A DNA stretch of 64,000 nt from Aquabacterium sp. Its GTDB lineage: Bacteria; Pseudomonadota; Gammaproteobacteria; Burkholderiales; Burkholderiaceae_C. A program made the position numbers and the translations under genes. A model generated the notes under the pieces. That model was not told the DNA's origin and did not search any database. It saw only the letters and a list, made by a program, of their open reading frames with translations. Shown here piece by piece: positions 1 through 9,864 of the stretch. Within the stretch, counting starts at the first letter, position 1, and each line of letters opens with the position of its first letter. The stretch spans positions 62,001-126,000 of the forward strand of contig JAURXM010000108.1 of NCBI GenBank assembly GCA_030654395.1, read 5' to 3'.

Positions 1-318
1 GCTGGGGCTGAAGATGCGGCCATGGCGGCATCCGGGGCCGCGTCTGCTGCATCTGCGGCTGCGCCGCCGCCGGCCAAGATGGTGCTGGGCGCCATTCGCT
101 ATGACATCGAGAGTGGTATGGGTGTGGCTTTGTTAGATGGGCAGGCTGTGATGGTTGGCGCCAAGGTGGGCGGCATGACCGTGCTGTCGATCACACGCAA
201 TGAGGTCATGCTCAAGGGGCATGGCGGCATCAAGCGCCTGACCTTGATTGACGAGACTGACAAATCAGGGCCGCCTGCGGCCAAAACGGCCCGGCGCGGT
301 CGAAAGGAAATCAAATGA
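1..318 (+). CDS. mshK: MshK-like MSHA pilus biogenesis protein (5' end outside window)
   Basis: The frame is open from the first base, so the true start probably lies upstream; an internal ATG is at 22. After an Ala/Pro-rich linker comes a short domain (from about LGAIRYD to KRLTLID) with the pattern of small pilus-assembly proteins: a value-altering segment (VALLDGQAVMVGAKVGG), then V-x-x-I and a final beta strand. MshK sits just before the secretin gene mshL in MSHA loci and is thought to be a periplasmic partner of the secretin. The stop overlaps the mshL start (ATGA). The assignment rests mainly on position and size; the sequence match alone is weak. Confidence 0.6.
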   Translation, partial: AGAEDAAMAASGAASAASAAAPPPAKMVLGAIRYDIESGMGVALLDGQAVMVGAKVGGMTVLSITRNEVMLKGHGGIKRLTLIDETDKSGPPAAKTARRGRKEIK

Positions 319-2054
319 AGTCACTGCCTACATTGCCGACATTGCCTACATGGCGGCGGGCCACGGTGTTGTGTCTGGGGCTGATGGGCGGGGGGCTGTC
401 TCATGCTGCCTTGGACGAGGACATTGCGGGCATGGCGGCGAACATCGCCTCCTTGGCGGATCAGCCGCCAGCTGCTGGCCGCATGAGCACGACATTGGGC
501 AAGCGCCATGGGGCTACCAAGCCCAGCGCACCGGTGAGCATGGTGCGCAGTTCTGACGCCACGTTTGACTTGGCGGTTCAAAACGCCCCGGCTGCCCAAG
601 TGTTTTTGCAGATCGGACTAGGCAGTCATTACAACATTTTGGTGCCACCCGATTTGACGGGCAGCATCAGCATCAGTTTGAAAAAAACCACCGTGCCCGA
701 GGCCTTAGAGACCTTGCGCGAGATGTTCGGTTATGACTACCGCATCACGGGCAACCGCGTGTTCATCTACGCCAATACGGTGCAAACGCGGCTGTTTCAC
801 ATCAACTACCTGCCCGGACGCCGTGAAGGGGCGTCTGAGCTGAGTGTGGCCTCGACCTCGTCATCTGCTGCGGCCGCACCGGGTGCATCGAGTGGCACAG
901 GGGCCAGCGCCACGGCGGGGGCGGCTGCGGGTGCTGGGGCCACGGCAGGCACGGTGAGCCGCGTAACCTCGTCAGTCAGAACCACCTCTGACACCGATTT
1001 TTGGCGTGATGTGCGCGAGTCTCTGGGGGCGCTGGTTGGCGCCAAAGAAGGCCGCAGCGTGACGATCAATGCGGGTGCGGGCGTCATTGTGGTGCGTGCC
1101 ACCCCATCCGAGCTCAGGCAGGTGACGGACTACCTCCGCGCCATCCAAGTCACAATCGAACGGCAGGTGATGTTGGAGGCCAAGATCGTGGAGGTGCAGC
1201 TGTCCAAAAGTTCAGAAACGGGCATCAACTGGTCTTTGTTCCGCAACTTTGGCGACCCCAGTCGCAAGGCCACGCTGATCAATGCGGGGCCCGGCAACGC
1301 TTTGAGCAACACGGGCTTGCTCAGCAACGTCAACACGGTCATATCACAAGGCAACAGCTTGGTCACAGAGTCACTGGGTAAAGGCTTCTACGGCTTGGCA
1401 CTGCAGTCTGCGACCTTCTCTGCGCTGTTGTCGTTCTTGCAATCACAAGGGGATGTGCAGGTCTTGTCCAGCCCCCGTATCACGGCACTGAATAACCAAA
1501 AATCGGTGCTCAAGGTGGGCAGCGATGAAGAGTTCGTGGGATCGGTGACCAACAACGTGACCGTGGTCAACAACACAGTGGTGAACTCGCCGTCGGTCAC
1601 GACCAAAACGTACTTCAGCGGCATCTCTTTGGATGTGACGCCGCACATTGATGAGAACGGCACGGTGATGCTGCATGTCCACCCCGCCATCAGCACAGCC
1701 ACCAAGAAAGACCTGTTGCTGCAACTGGGCTCATCTGGCACTTACAACGTGCCTGCGGTATCCGTGTCTATCAATGAGACAGACAGCATGGTGCGTGTTC
1801 AGGACGGTCAGATTGTGGCCATCGGTGGCTTGATGCAGCAAACGGGCAGCCGCAGCAGCAGCGGCATACCTGGCTTGAGTGAGGCGCCAGTTTTTGGTGG
1901 CTTGTTCAGGCAAAAGGCGTCCAGCAGCACCAAACGCGAGTTGGTGATTTTGATCAAGCCAACCGTGATCCGCGCCGATGGGGCTGATGGCGCAGGCGAG
2001 CAGCCCGTGTTACCAGACACGCCTTTGTTGCAGCCCGATAGCCAAGCCCATTAA
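315..2054 (+). CDS. mshL: MSHA pilus secretin MshL (GspD/PilQ family)
   Basis: Outer-membrane secretin of 579 aa that forms the gated pore for the MSHA-type pilus. The N-terminus is a signal peptide (basic start, hydrophobic stretch ending near LSHA). It is followed by a STN/secretin N-domain (about residues 85-160, TFDLAVQNAPAAQVFLQIG). A low-complexity Ser/Ala/Gly linker lies at about 178-215. The C-terminal secretin domain (about 270-560) has the typical VQVLSSPRITALNNQKSVLKVG segment and the IGGLMQ ... PGLS ... RELVILIKP end. The start has an AAAGGA Shine-Dalgarno and overlaps the upstream stop by four bases, so the genes are probably translationally coupled. The linker length is the only unusual part. 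Confidence 0.9.
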   Translation: MKSLPTLPTLPTWRRATVLCLGLMGGGLSHAALDEDIAGMAANIASLADQPPAAGRMSTTLGKRHGATKPSAPVSMVRSSDATFDLAVQNAPAAQVFLQIGLGSHYNILVPPDLTGSISISLKKTTVPEALETLREMFGYDYRITGNRVFIYANTVQTRLFHINYLPGRREGASELSVASTSSSAAAAPGASSGTGASATAGAAAGAGATAGTVSRVTSSVRTTSDTDFWRDVRESLGALVGAKEGRSVTINAGAGVIVVRATPSELRQVTDYLRAIQVTIERQVMLEAKIVEVQLSKSSETGINWSLFRNFGDPSRKATLINAGPGNALSNTGLLSNVNTVISQGNSLVTESLGKGFYGLALQSATFSALLSFLQSQGDVQVLSSPRITALNNQKSVLKVGSDEEFVGSVTNNVTVVNNTVVNSPSVTTKTYFSGISLDVTPHIDENGTVMLHVHPAISTATKKDLLLQLGSSGTYNVPAVSVSINETDSMVRVQDGQIVAIGGLMQQTGSRSSSGIPGLSEAPVFGGLFRQKASSSTKRELVILIKPTVIRADGADGAGEQPVLPDTPLLQPDSQAH

Positions 2055-2065
2055 GGAGCGCCAAC

Positions 2066-3775
2066 ATGTCGCGCCCACAACGTATCCGCATCGGTGACCT
2101 GCTTGTTCAAGACAAGCTCATCAGCGATGAACAGCTCAAGCAAGCCCTTGATGAGCAGCGCAGCAGTGGCCGCAAGCTAGGGCAGGTGCTGGTTGACCAT
2201 GCTTGGATCACAGAGGCCCAGATTGCCAAAGCGGTGGCGAGGCAGTTGCGTGCGCCGTACATTGACTTGGCGCACTTCCCTTTGCGCCCGGACTTGGCGC
2301 AAATGTTGCCTGAGCCCCATGCACGCAGGCTGCGCGCCATTGTGCTGGATGACCCCTCTGGCAGCTTGATGGTGGGCATGTCAGACCCCACTGATATCTA
2401 CGGCTTTGATGAGATTGGCCGCTTGCTCAAGCGCAGCGTTGATCTGGCGGTGATCACCGATACCCACTTGAACGCGGCGCTGAGCCGTGTCTACAACAGC
2501 ACCGAAGAAATCGAGGGTTTGGCACGCGAGCTGACCTCAGAGTTGGCTGGGGCTGAGTCTGACTTGGGCGATTTGTTGGGCATTGATTCAAGCAGCAATG
2601 AAGATGCACCCGTTGTGCGTTTGCTGTATTCGGTGTTTGAGCAGGCGCTGCGCACCCGCGCCTCTGACATCCACATTGAGCCGCAAGAAAAGCAGCTGCG
2701 CATCCGTTTTCGCATTGACGGTGTGTTGCACGTGCAGACAGAGGCTGATGCCAAGATATCGGGCGCGGTGGCTTTGAGGCTCAAGCTGATGTCGGGCTTG
2801 GACATCTCTGAGAAACGCTTGCCGCAAGACGGCCGTTTTGCGGTGCGGCTCAAAGATGGCACGGTGGACATTCGGATATCGACCATGCCTGCGCAGTACG
2901 GCGAGTCGGTGGTGATGCGCTTGCTCAGTCAAAGCTCGGGCATGCTGGACTTGGACCGCATGAAGATGCCTGCGCCCATGCTGGCGGCCTTGCGCAAAGC
3001 CATCGACAAGCCCAGCGGCATGATCTTGGTGACCGGGCCCACAGGCAGCGGCAAGACCACCACGCTGTATGGCGCGCTCAATGCCCTGAACAGCACCGAG
3101 CGCAAGATCATCACGGTGGAAGACCCTGTTGAGTACCGCCTGCCCGGTTTGAACCAAGTGCAGGTGATGGAGAAAATTGACCTGAGTTTTGACCGCGTGT
3201 TGCGAGCCGCTTTGCGCCAAGACCCCGATGTGATTCTGGTGGGTGAAATACGCGATAAAACCACTGCAGAGATTGGCATGCGGGCCTCGATGACAGGCCA
3301 CTTGGTGCTGTCTACCTTGCACACCAATGACGCCTCATCAACCCCCGCCAGATTGATCGACATGGGCGTGCCGCGCTGGATGGTGGCCTTGTCATTGCAG
3401 CTGGTGGTGGCGCAGCGTTTGGTGCGCACCATTTGCCAGTCTTGCGCCATCCCCCACACGCCATCCCCGCAAGAGTTAGTGTGGCTGCGCGGTCAGCTGG
3501 GCAGTGATGCGGATAACGCCACCTTCAAGTTTGGCAAAGGTTGCCCTGAGTGCAATGATTCAGGCTTTCGTGGCAGAACCGGCGTGTATGAGTTTTTGGA
3601 GATGACGCTGGGTTTGATCGACGCCTTGAACCACCCCGAGCCCGGTGTGTTTGCCAAAGCCGCCCGCGAAGCCATGGGCGGGCGCACCTTGCGCCGCGAC
3701 GCCGCTGTCTTGGTCACGCAAGGGCGCACCACGATTGACGAGGCCATGCGCGTGAGCGCAGAGGTGGATGAATGA
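2066..3775 (+). CDS. mshE: MSHA pilus extension ATPase MshE (GspE/PilB family)
   Basis: Cytoplasmic hexameric ATPase of 569 aa that powers pilin polymerisation. The N-terminal MshEN domain (about residues 1-150) carries the RxxG and long hydrophobic pattern (GDLLVQDKLISDEQLKQAL, RLRAIVLDDP) which in this family binds cyclic di-GMP. The ATPase core has Walker A GPTGSGKTTT, Asp box and Walker B (DPDVILVGEIRD), a His box (HLVLSTLHTNDA) and a zinc site (CQSC ... CPEC). The start ATG follows TAAGGAG. The stop overlaps the mshG start (ATGA). Given the nearby GGDEF genes, c-di-GMP control of this pilus is plausible; that part is inference. Confidence 0.93.
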   Translation: MSRPQRIRIGDLLVQDKLISDEQLKQALDEQRSSGRKLGQVLVDHAWITEAQIAKAVARQLRAPYIDLAHFPLRPDLAQMLPEPHARRLRAIVLDDPSGSLMVGMSDPTDIYGFDEIGRLLKRSVDLAVITDTHLNAALSRVYNSTEEIEGLARELTSELAGAESDLGDLLGIDSSSNEDAPVVRLLYSVFEQALRTRASDIHIEPQEKQLRIRFRIDGVLHVQTEADAKISGAVALRLKLMSGLDISEKRLPQDGRFAVRLKDGTVDIRISTMPAQYGESVVMRLLSQSSGMLDLDRMKMPAPMLAALRKAIDKPSGMILVTGPTGSGKTTTLYGALNALNSTERKIITVEDPVEYRLPGLNQVQVMEKIDLSFDRVLRAALRQDPDVILVGEIRDKTTAEIGMRASMTGHLVLSTLHTNDASSTPARLIDMGVPRWMVALSLQLVVAQRLVRTICQSCAIPHTPSPQELVWLRGQLGSDADNATFKFGKGCPECNDSGFRGRTGVYEFLEMTLGLIDALNHPEPGVFAKAAREAMGGRTLRRDAAVLVTQGRTTIDEAMRVSAEVDE

Positions 3776-5025
3776 GCCGTTTCTCTTACGTTGCCAAAGG
3801 CCCGCATGGCCCGATCAAAGGCACGCAAGAGGCCTCATCTGCTGCAGCCGTGGCCAGTGATTTGCAAGCCAAAGGCCTGATCCCCTTGACCATCAAGGCC
3901 GAGGGCACATCTGCGTCAGCACCATCGAAGACGCCAGGTGCCCCGCCCGCTTCGGCGGCGGTCACCATGCCTGCCTTCATGCAGCCCAAAGTGCTGCCCA
4001 TGGATGTGATGCTGTTCAGCAAACAGCTCTATACCTTGTTCAAGGCAGGCGTGCCCATTTTGCGGGCGCTGGCCGGTTTACAAGAAACATCACAAAACCC
4101 GACTTTGAAGGCGATTTTGCTGGACTTGCGCCGCAGCTTGGAGGGTGGCATTGAGTTGTCCGGCTGCATGGCCCAGCACCCCAAGGTGTTTGATGGCTTT
4201 TATGTGGCCATGGTCAAAGTGGGGGAATCATCCGGGCGGCTGGAAGAGATTTTTTTGCGCTTGGCTGAGCACATCCAGTTTGAGTTGTTCATGCGCCAGC
4301 AGGTCAAGTCGGCCTTGCGCTACCCCACGTTTGTGGTGATGGCGATGGTGGCAGCCATGGGCGTGATCAATGTGATGGTGATCCCCGCTTTTGCGGGCGT
4401 GTTTGCTGGCATGGGTGCGGAGTTACCTGTGCCGACCAAAATTTTGATGGCGACCTCGGCGTTCTCCATCGAGCATGGGTGGTCGTTGCTGGGCGGCATG
4501 GTTGTGGCCTTTTTTGCTTGGCGCAAGTGGAGCAAGTCACCCCTAGGTAGGCCGGTGTGGGACAAGTTTTTGTTGAAGATGCCTATTGTGGGCACCATCG
4601 TCAGCAAAGCGGCCTTGGCACGTTTTACCCGTGCTTTTGCCTTGTCTTTGCGCAGCGGCGTGCCGCTGGAGCGCGCACTGATTGGGGTGTCGCAAACCGC
4701 TGACAACGCCTACCTGACGATGCAGATCGACGCCATGCGTGAGCGCGTGATGCGGGGCGAGTCGCTGGCCCAATCTGCAGCAGGCACAGGCGTGTTCACG
4801 CCTATGGTATTGCAGATGATCGCCATTGGTGAAGAAACAGGCATGGTTGATGAGCTGTTGGACGAGGTGGGTGAGCTCTACAGCGAAGAGGTGCAGTACG
4901 CCCTTAAAACCTTGTCGCAACAGATTGAACCGATCTTGATCGTGTTCATGGGGGTGCTGGTATTGGTGCTGGCCTTGGGCGTGTTCCTGCCGATGTGGAA
5001 CATGGGCTCGACCATGAAGCATTGA
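3772..5025 (+). CDS. mshG: MSHA pilus inner-membrane platform protein MshG (GspF/PilC family)
   Basis: Polytopic inner-membrane platform protein of 417 aa that couples the MshE ATPase to the growing pilus. It shows the two repeated GspF domains: the first has FSKQLYTLFKAGVPILRAL ... GGIELSGCMAQHPKVF and the second ARFTRAFALSLRSGVPLERAL ... GESLAQSA, each followed by hydrophobic helices (about residues 180-240 and 385-405). The N-terminal segment (FSYVAKGPHG) is the usual GspF opening. It overlaps mshE by four bases. After its stop, about 180 bases without a gene precede the pilin genes, and a separate pilin promoter could lie there. Confidence 0.92.
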   Translation: MSRFSYVAKGPHGPIKGTQEASSAAAVASDLQAKGLIPLTIKAEGTSASAPSKTPGAPPASAAVTMPAFMQPKVLPMDVMLFSKQLYTLFKAGVPILRALAGLQETSQNPTLKAILLDLRRSLEGGIELSGCMAQHPKVFDGFYVAMVKVGESSGRLEEIFLRLAEHIQFELFMRQQVKSALRYPTFVVMAMVAAMGVINVMVIPAFAGVFAGMGAELPVPTKILMATSAFSIEHGWSLLGGMVVAFFAWRKWSKSPLGRPVWDKFLLKMPIVGTIVSKAALARFTRAFALSLRSGVPLERALIGVSQTADNAYLTMQIDAMRERVMRGESLAQSAAGTGVFTPMVLQMIAIGEETGMVDELLDEVGELYSEEVQYALKTLSQQIEPILIVFMGVLVLVLALGVFLPMWNMGSTMKH

Positions 5026-5190
5026 GGGTGTTCAAAGCGAAATAGTGCCGTTTTGGCTGGGTATTCAAGGCCCATCGCACCAGCAGCAATTGCATCATGT
5101 GAATACAGAGGCTGGCGCGGTGTGAAAAAAGTGCTCAAGACACAGCACCCACGGTCGATAACAGATGCATGCGGAGTTTTTTAATCTTTT

Positions 5191-5196
5191 AAGGGG
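5191..5196 (+). promoter_or_regulatory. Ribosome binding site of the first pilin gene
   Basis: AAGGGG lies seven bases before the ATG at 5204. It favours that ATG (or the in-frame ATG at 5198) over the upstream ATG at 5165, which would give an atypically long prepilin leader containing FFN. Confidence 0.6.
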
Positions 5197-5203
5197 TATG
5201 ACG

Positions 5204-5623
5204 ATGAAACGTGTACAAGCTGGTTTTACGATGATCGAGTTGATTGTGGTGATCGTGATCTTGGGTATCTTGGCGGCCACGGCCTTGCCAAAATTTGTGG
5301 ACTTGCGCACCGATGCGGCGAAATCCGCAACAGAAGGCATGGCGGCGCAAATGGCCAGCGCGATGTCCATCAACTACGCCGGGTGTCAGGCTAAAAATAA
5401 CGTACCGACAGCGGCTAACGTAACGCCAGTTGTTTGTACTCTAGTCAATAACTGCACTAATGCATGGAATTTGATTGCTGGTGGGCAGCCTGCTGGCAGC
5501 ACTTTTACCATCAGCACAGGCCCTATCGCTGCAGCAGGCACGGTAGCGTCCTGTACTTTGACCAACTCGGTCTCCACACCGAATCAAACGGCCACATTCC
5601 AAGGGATTGGTGCAGGTTTCTGA
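5204..5623 (+). CDS. mshA: MSHA-type major pilin, copy 1
   Basis: Type IV prepilin with a short basic leader (MKRVQAG) cleaved before Phe, then [22 protein letters not shown]. Glu5, needed for assembly and N-methylation, is present. The mature protein is about 132 aa with several Cys residues that could form the C-terminal disulfide loop. It is the first of two tandem pilin genes and shares almost the whole N-terminal helix with the next one, while the globular part has diverged. The base composition of the variable part (5385-5480) is a little richer in A/T than its neighbours. Prepilin peptidase processing is inferred from the motif. Confidence 0.85.
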   Translation: MKRVQAGFTMIELIVVIVILGILAATALPKFVDLRTDAAKSATEGMAAQMASAMSINYAGCQAKNNVPTAANVTPVVCTLVNNCTNAWNLIAGGQPAGSTFTISTGPIAAAGTVASCTLTNSVSTPNQTATFQGIGAGF

Positions 5624-5635
5624 TTGTGACCTGAC

Positions 5636-6076
5636 ATGTTGAAGCCTCAGCGCAAACCCCTGCAACGAGGCTTCACCATGATCGAGTTGATTGTGGTGAT
5701 TGTGATTCTGGGCATCTTGGCCGCAACGGCCTTGCCCAAGTTCATTGACCTGCGCAGTGATGCCTTGTCATCGGCTGCAGGCGGCATGGCGGCGGCCTTG
5801 GGCAGCGGCATGACGATCAACTACGCAGGCTGTTCGGCCAATGGCCACGTGGCCTTAGCGGGCAAATGTGTGACGGTGTCCAACTGCTCACACGGCATCA
5901 GTGTGCTGGCGGGCGGCGCATTCCCGACGGGGACAACCACCTATGCGATCACGCCTGCGGCATTGGGCTCAGGCGCGGCCTTGGCCAACAGCGTGACAGG
6001 CCCTTGCACCGTGACCGCCACACAAGGCAGCACAACGCAGTCGGCCACATTCACCGGTATCTCTGCTGGTTTGTGA
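5636..6076 (+). CDS. mshA: MSHA-type major pilin, copy 2
   Basis: Second type IV prepilin (146 aa) with leader [12 protein letters not shown] and mature start [24 protein letters not shown], including Glu5. The following segment (DLRSDA ... MTINYAGC) parallels copy 1, so the pair probably arose by duplication. Downstream the two differ strongly, and this copy has Cys residues in YAGC, GKCV, SNCS and GPCT. It lies 12 bases after copy 1. The gene could encode the main pilin, an alternative pilin or an MshB-like minor subunit; sequence alone cannot decide. Confidence 0.83.
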   Translation: MLKPQRKPLQRGFTMIELIVVIVILGILAATALPKFIDLRSDALSSAAGGMAAALGSGMTINYAGCSANGHVALAGKCVTVSNCSHGISVLAGGAFPTGTTTYAITPAALGSGAALANSVTGPCTVTATQGSTTQSATFTGISAGL

Positions 6077-6201
6077 TGCTGCGGACATCGCAATCATTTT
6101 GCGGGATTGCGCATTACTTCTGGTTTGGGCCGTTTGCGACATCAGATGTAAGGCGATGTAGCTGCAAGATGGTAAAGATGAAAGGTGTCACTTCTTGGCA
6201 C

Positions 6202-6207
6202 AAGGGG
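6202..6207 (+). promoter_or_regulatory. Ribosome binding site selecting a TTG start for mshQ
   Basis: AAGGGG lies eight bases before TTG 6216. No ATG lies in frame near the signal peptide, so a TTG start is required. The one at 6216 has the better site and gives a clean signal peptide. Confidence 0.55.
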
Positions 6208-6215
6208 TTTTCACT

Positions 6216-9200
6216 TTGATCACAAACTGGATTGCCGTCAAAAAGCTGTTGTGCGCACTGTTCTTGATGTGCTGCATGCCCTTGTCGTGGGCAGGTTTGA
6301 GCGTGTACACCAATGGCGAGACATCGCCCCCCAACCCTGCTGCCAACCAGCGCAGCATTGACTTCAGCGGCACCACGCTGTCCTCTGAGCAAGCCGCAGG
6401 CAAGCTGACTTACAGCCAGTCGCTGGGTGATTGCAATCGCTTCTATCTGTTGTTTGTGGGGTGGCTTTGCAATATTGGCTCAGGCATCGGCAGCGTCTCT
6501 TATGGCAACCCGTTGACGCTGACATCCAGCACGAACACCAACGAGACATCGGTGACGGTGAACTTCACCAACCCCACGCCCTATGTGGGCTTCAACTGGG
6601 CAGTTGAGTTTGCCGCCCAAAATTCCATGTACGTCCGCCTGACCCTGGCAGACAATTCAGTGGTCACTTTGCGCAACTGCGTGGATACCAATAACAGCCA
6701 ATGCGTTGGCAAGTACGTCGCCACGAACTGGTTGGTGAACGTGTTGAACTTCATCTTTGGCTGGGTTTTGGGTGACAACGTGGTGTACTACGACACCTAT
6801 GTGCAGTACCAACCTGACAATGGCGTCAAAATAAAATCGGTGCAGTTCGTGACCCAGCAGTGCTGGTTCTGCGGCTTCTTGTCCTCCAGTACATCGCAAA
6901 ACTTCAAGGTCGATAACCTGACCTATGTGGATGCGACGGTCGCCCCGCATCACATCGAGATCACCACCCCTACCAGCAGTGTGGCCCAAGGCTCTAGCAT
7001 GGTCTACACCGTCACGGCTTGCGGCAACGCGGCTTGCACGCTGCCATATATATCGGGGATGACCGGTACGGTGTCCATCACAGGCTCGGGCATGACGCCC
7101 ACGTACACCTCAGGGCCGGGGTTCACGATCCATGCCGGCCCGAACAACACGGCTACGGTCACCGCCAGCATCTCGCCAGGCGGCACGGCCACGGTGGGTT
7201 TGTCAGCTTATTCGCCTACGCCAACAAACTCGCCTGCGGTGTTCTGCGGGATCGGGGTGGCGGCGGCCAGCGGCAATGCGTGCACCTTGCCTGTGACGCA
7301 ACCCTTGCACCACCTAGAGCTCACGACCAGCGCCAGCAGTGGTCTCACCTGTAACCCTGTCACCTACACGATCAAGGCCTGTGCCAATGCTGGGTGCAGC
7401 GCCCTGTATACGGGCGGTGCGGTGACGGGTAATTTGTCGGTCAGCGGCGGGGGCGCTACGGTGAACTACCCCACAGGGGCGGCCTTTACCATTGCCTCAG
7501 GCAACTCCAGCACCACCAACACCGCGCACATCACCACGGTGGGCACGGTGGCGGCGTCGTTGACGTCCGTGTCACCCACTGCAACGGGCAGCCCTGCTGT
7601 GTATTGCGGTATGGGCGTGGCGGCGGCCAGTGGCAACAGCTGTAACTACTCGGCGGCGGGGTCGGCGCTTCTTTTCAATGTTGGTAACCACGTCTCGGAT
7701 GTGTCGCAAGCGGTGTCAGTCAGCGCGGTGCGCTCAAGCGACAACGCGACGGTGTGCACGCCAGCGTTTGCCAGCGTCAGCAAGAACGTGACCTTCAAAT
7801 GCACGTACAGCAACCCGACTACGGGCACGAAGCCATTGCGGGTGGGTGGCGCGGCATTGAACGCCAGCAACAGCACGGCGGCGGCCTGCGATGGCACGGG
7901 GCGGGCGGTGAGCTTGAGCTTCAATGCCAGCGGGGTGGCGTCCACCACGGTGCAGTATGCAGACGTGGGCAACATGGGTTTGACGGGCAGCTATATAGGC
8001 TCAGGCACCGATGCGGGTTTGATCATGAACGGCAGCGACAGCTTCATTGCTGTGCCTGCGTCGTTCACGATCAGTGGGCTCACAACGAACCCGATCAAGG
8101 CGGGTAACCCGTTCTCAGCCACGGTGACGGCCAAAAACAATTCGGGCGCCACCACACCCAATTTTGGCAAAGAGACATCGGTCACGACCGACTACGTGCG
8201 GCTGGCGTGGACCAAGTACCAACCGACGGGGTTGGGATCGGCGCCGGGCACCTTGACTGGCACAGGTACCAGCGGCACGCCTACGCTGTCATCGTCGGCT
8301 TTCAGTGGCGGGGCCGCAACCGTCAGTAACCTCGCGTGGTCTGAGGTGGGCACGGGCGATTTGTCGGCATCTTTGCAGGGCAGTACCTACTTGGGTGTGG
8401 CGTCGACCGTGGTGACGGGCACAACAGGCAGCACAGGCGCTGCGGTGGGCCCTTTCATCCCGCACCATTTTAATCAACCAGACATCAACACCCCAACAGT
8501 TGTACCAGCTTTGACACAAGGTTGCGGCACCTTCACCTACAGTGGTCAGCCTTTCAAGCTGAAGCTGCAGGCGGTCAATGCCAGTGATGTGGTGACGGTC
8601 AATTACGATGGCACGGGCAGCACCACACCGAACTTCGCCAAGGCGGTGACGCTGTCTGATGTCACCAATGCGGGTACGGGTAGCTTGAACCCCGCGGGGA
8701 TCCCGGCCAGCAGTTTCACAGCAGGCGTAAGCAACGTCGCTGTGCCCGTTTTCACGTTCACCAACAAGCTCACGGCTGCAACGTCTGTGACGCTGCGTGC
8801 CACCGATACTGACGGTGTGGACTCCAGTGCGGCAACGGGCCTCAATGCTGAGAAGGCCGTGGCCTTGCGCAGCGGCCGCATCAAGCTGTCTAACGCCTTT
8901 GGCAGCAATAAAACGACCTTGAGCGTGCCCTTTCAGGTGCAGTACTACAACGGCAAGGATTGGATCATCAACAGCGCGGATACGTGTACTGGGTCCGCCT
9001 TAGCTGCGTCGTCCGTGGCGTTCAGCAACTACCTTGACTACAAGGGCGCCAGCACCGCGGCATGGACAACATCGGTCTCAGCCGTCAGCTCAATAAGCAG
9101 TGGCAATGGCACCCTGACCTTGAGTGCCCCGACCTCGTCGGGCGCGGGCAGCGTGTCGCTCGCTTTGAACCTGGGTGCCACCACCACGGATCAATCGTGC

Positions 9201-9377
9201 TTGAGCAGTCACCCCAGCAGCACGGGCGCCAATATGAGCTGGTTGCGTGCGCAAAACGGCACAACTAACAGTTGTTCCGGGGTCACCACCTTTGATCGAG
9301 ACCCCTCGGCTCGGGTCACATTTGGGGTGTATTCACCTGAAACACAGAAGGCGGTTTTCATCCGTGACATCCATTGA
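6216..9377 (+). CDS. mshQ: MshQ-like large secreted pilus-associated protein
   Basis: A very large secreted protein (about 1053 aa), probably the MSHA tip or adhesin-like subunit. The TTG start gives signal peptide MITNWIAVKKLLCALFLMCC ending PLSWA. Residues about 30-240 form a Cys-containing domain. Two tandem repeats of about 120 aa follow, each starting HHIE or HHLE and ending CGIGVAAASGN (7242) or CGMGVAAASGN (7602). The C-terminal half has the Thr/Ser/Gly-rich beta pattern of MshQ (DUF6701-type) with phrases such as IPHHFNQP, TPNFAKAV and SGRIKLSNAFG. In most described MSHA loci mshQ is last; here it lies between the pilins and the minor pilins. It overlaps mshC by 14 bases. Confidence 0.8.
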   Translation: MITNWIAVKKLLCALFLMCCMPLSWAGLSVYTNGETSPPNPAANQRSIDFSGTTLSSEQAAGKLTYSQSLGDCNRFYLLFVGWLCNIGSGIGSVSYGNPLTLTSSTNTNETSVTVNFTNPTPYVGFNWAVEFAAQNSMYVRLTLADNSVVTLRNCVDTNNSQCVGKYVATNWLVNVLNFIFGWVLGDNVVYYDTYVQYQPDNGVKIKSVQFVTQQCWFCGFLSSSTSQNFKVDNLTYVDATVAPHHIEITTPTSSVAQGSSMVYTVTACGNAACTLPYISGMTGTVSITGSGMTPTYTSGPGFTIHAGPNNTATVTASISPGGTATVGLSAYSPTPTNSPAVFCGIGVAAASGNACTLPVTQPLHHLELTTSASSGLTCNPVTYTIKACANAGCSALYTGGAVTGNLSVSGGGATVNYPTGAAFTIASGNSSTTNTAHITTVGTVAASLTSVSPTATGSPAVYCGMGVAAASGNSCNYSAAGSALLFNVGNHVSDVSQAVSVSAVRSSDNATVCTPAFASVSKNVTFKCTYSNPTTGTKPLRVGGAALNASNSTAAACDGTGRAVSLSFNASGVASTTVQYADVGNMGLTGSYIGSGTDAGLIMNGSDSFIAVPASFTISGLTTNPIKAGNPFSATVTAKNNSGATTPNFGKETSVTTDYVRLAWTKYQPTGLGSAPGTLTGTGTSGTPTLSSSAFSGGAATVSNLAWSEVGTGDLSASLQGSTYLGVASTVVTGTTGSTGAAVGPFIPHHFNQPDINTPTVVPALTQGCGTFTYSGQPFKLKLQAVNASDVVTVNYDGTGSTTPNFAKAVTLSDVTNAGTGSLNPAGIPASSFTAGVSNVAVPVFTFTNKLTAATSVTLRATDTDGVDSSAATGLNAEKAVALRSGRIKLSNAFGSNKTTLSVPFQVQYYNGKDWIINSADTCTGSALAASSVAFSNYLDYKGASTAAWTTSVSAVSSISSGNGTLTLSAPTSSGAGSVSLALNLGATTTDQSCLSSHPSSTGANMSWLRAQNGTTNSCSGVTTFDRDPSARVTFGVYSPETQKAVFIRDIH

Positions 9378-9864
9378 CCTATCCCGGCGCGGCCGTCGAA
9401 GCCAGTCCGGCTTCACGATGGCCGAGTTGGTGCTGGTCATCATTTTGTTGGGCATCTTGATTGGCTATGCTGGCCCCAAGATGACTGGCGCCACCGGCAT
9501 GCGTGATGATGCGTGGCACGATCAATTGCAAAGCGCTTTGCGTTTTGCGCAGTCAGGGGCGGTGGCGCGCAGAAGGCTGACCTGTGTCACCGTGAACAGT
9601 GCCTCGGTGGTCATCACCACGGCCGAAATCAACCCCGCTTTAAGCTGTCCGGTGAGTGTGCCTGGCCCCAACGGCAGCGTCAATTTTGCAGCCAGTACCA
9701 ATACGGCTGCAGCCACGACGGTATCGCCTGCGGGTGTGCTTTACTTCCAGCCCGATGGCCGCATCACCAGTAACGCAGTGGGCACCAGCGTTTTGAATGC
9801 GACCATCACCATGAGCGGCGCCAGCGACATCCTCATCTACGGGGAGACCGGCTATGTTGAATAA
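9364..9864 (+). CDS. mshC: MshC-like minor pilin (GspH/FimT type)
   Basis: Type IV pilin-like protein of about 166 aa. The GTG start at 9364 gives leader [16 protein letters not shown] followed by [20 protein letters not shown], a class III signal with Glu5. The longer open frame upstream runs through mshQ and would bury the leader. The globular part ([30 protein letters not shown]) matches the GspH/FimT pattern of minor subunits that prime pilus assembly. It overlaps the 3' end of mshQ and the 5' end of the next gene, so the block is one transcription unit. Confidence 0.8.
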   Translation: MTSIDLSRRGRRSQSGFTMAELVLVIILLGILIGYAGPKMTGATGMRDDAWHDQLQSALRFAQSGAVARRRLTCVTVNSASVVITTAEINPALSCPVSVPGPNGSVNFAASTNTAAATTVSPAGVLYFQPDGRITSNAVGTSVLNATITMSGASDILIYGETGYVE

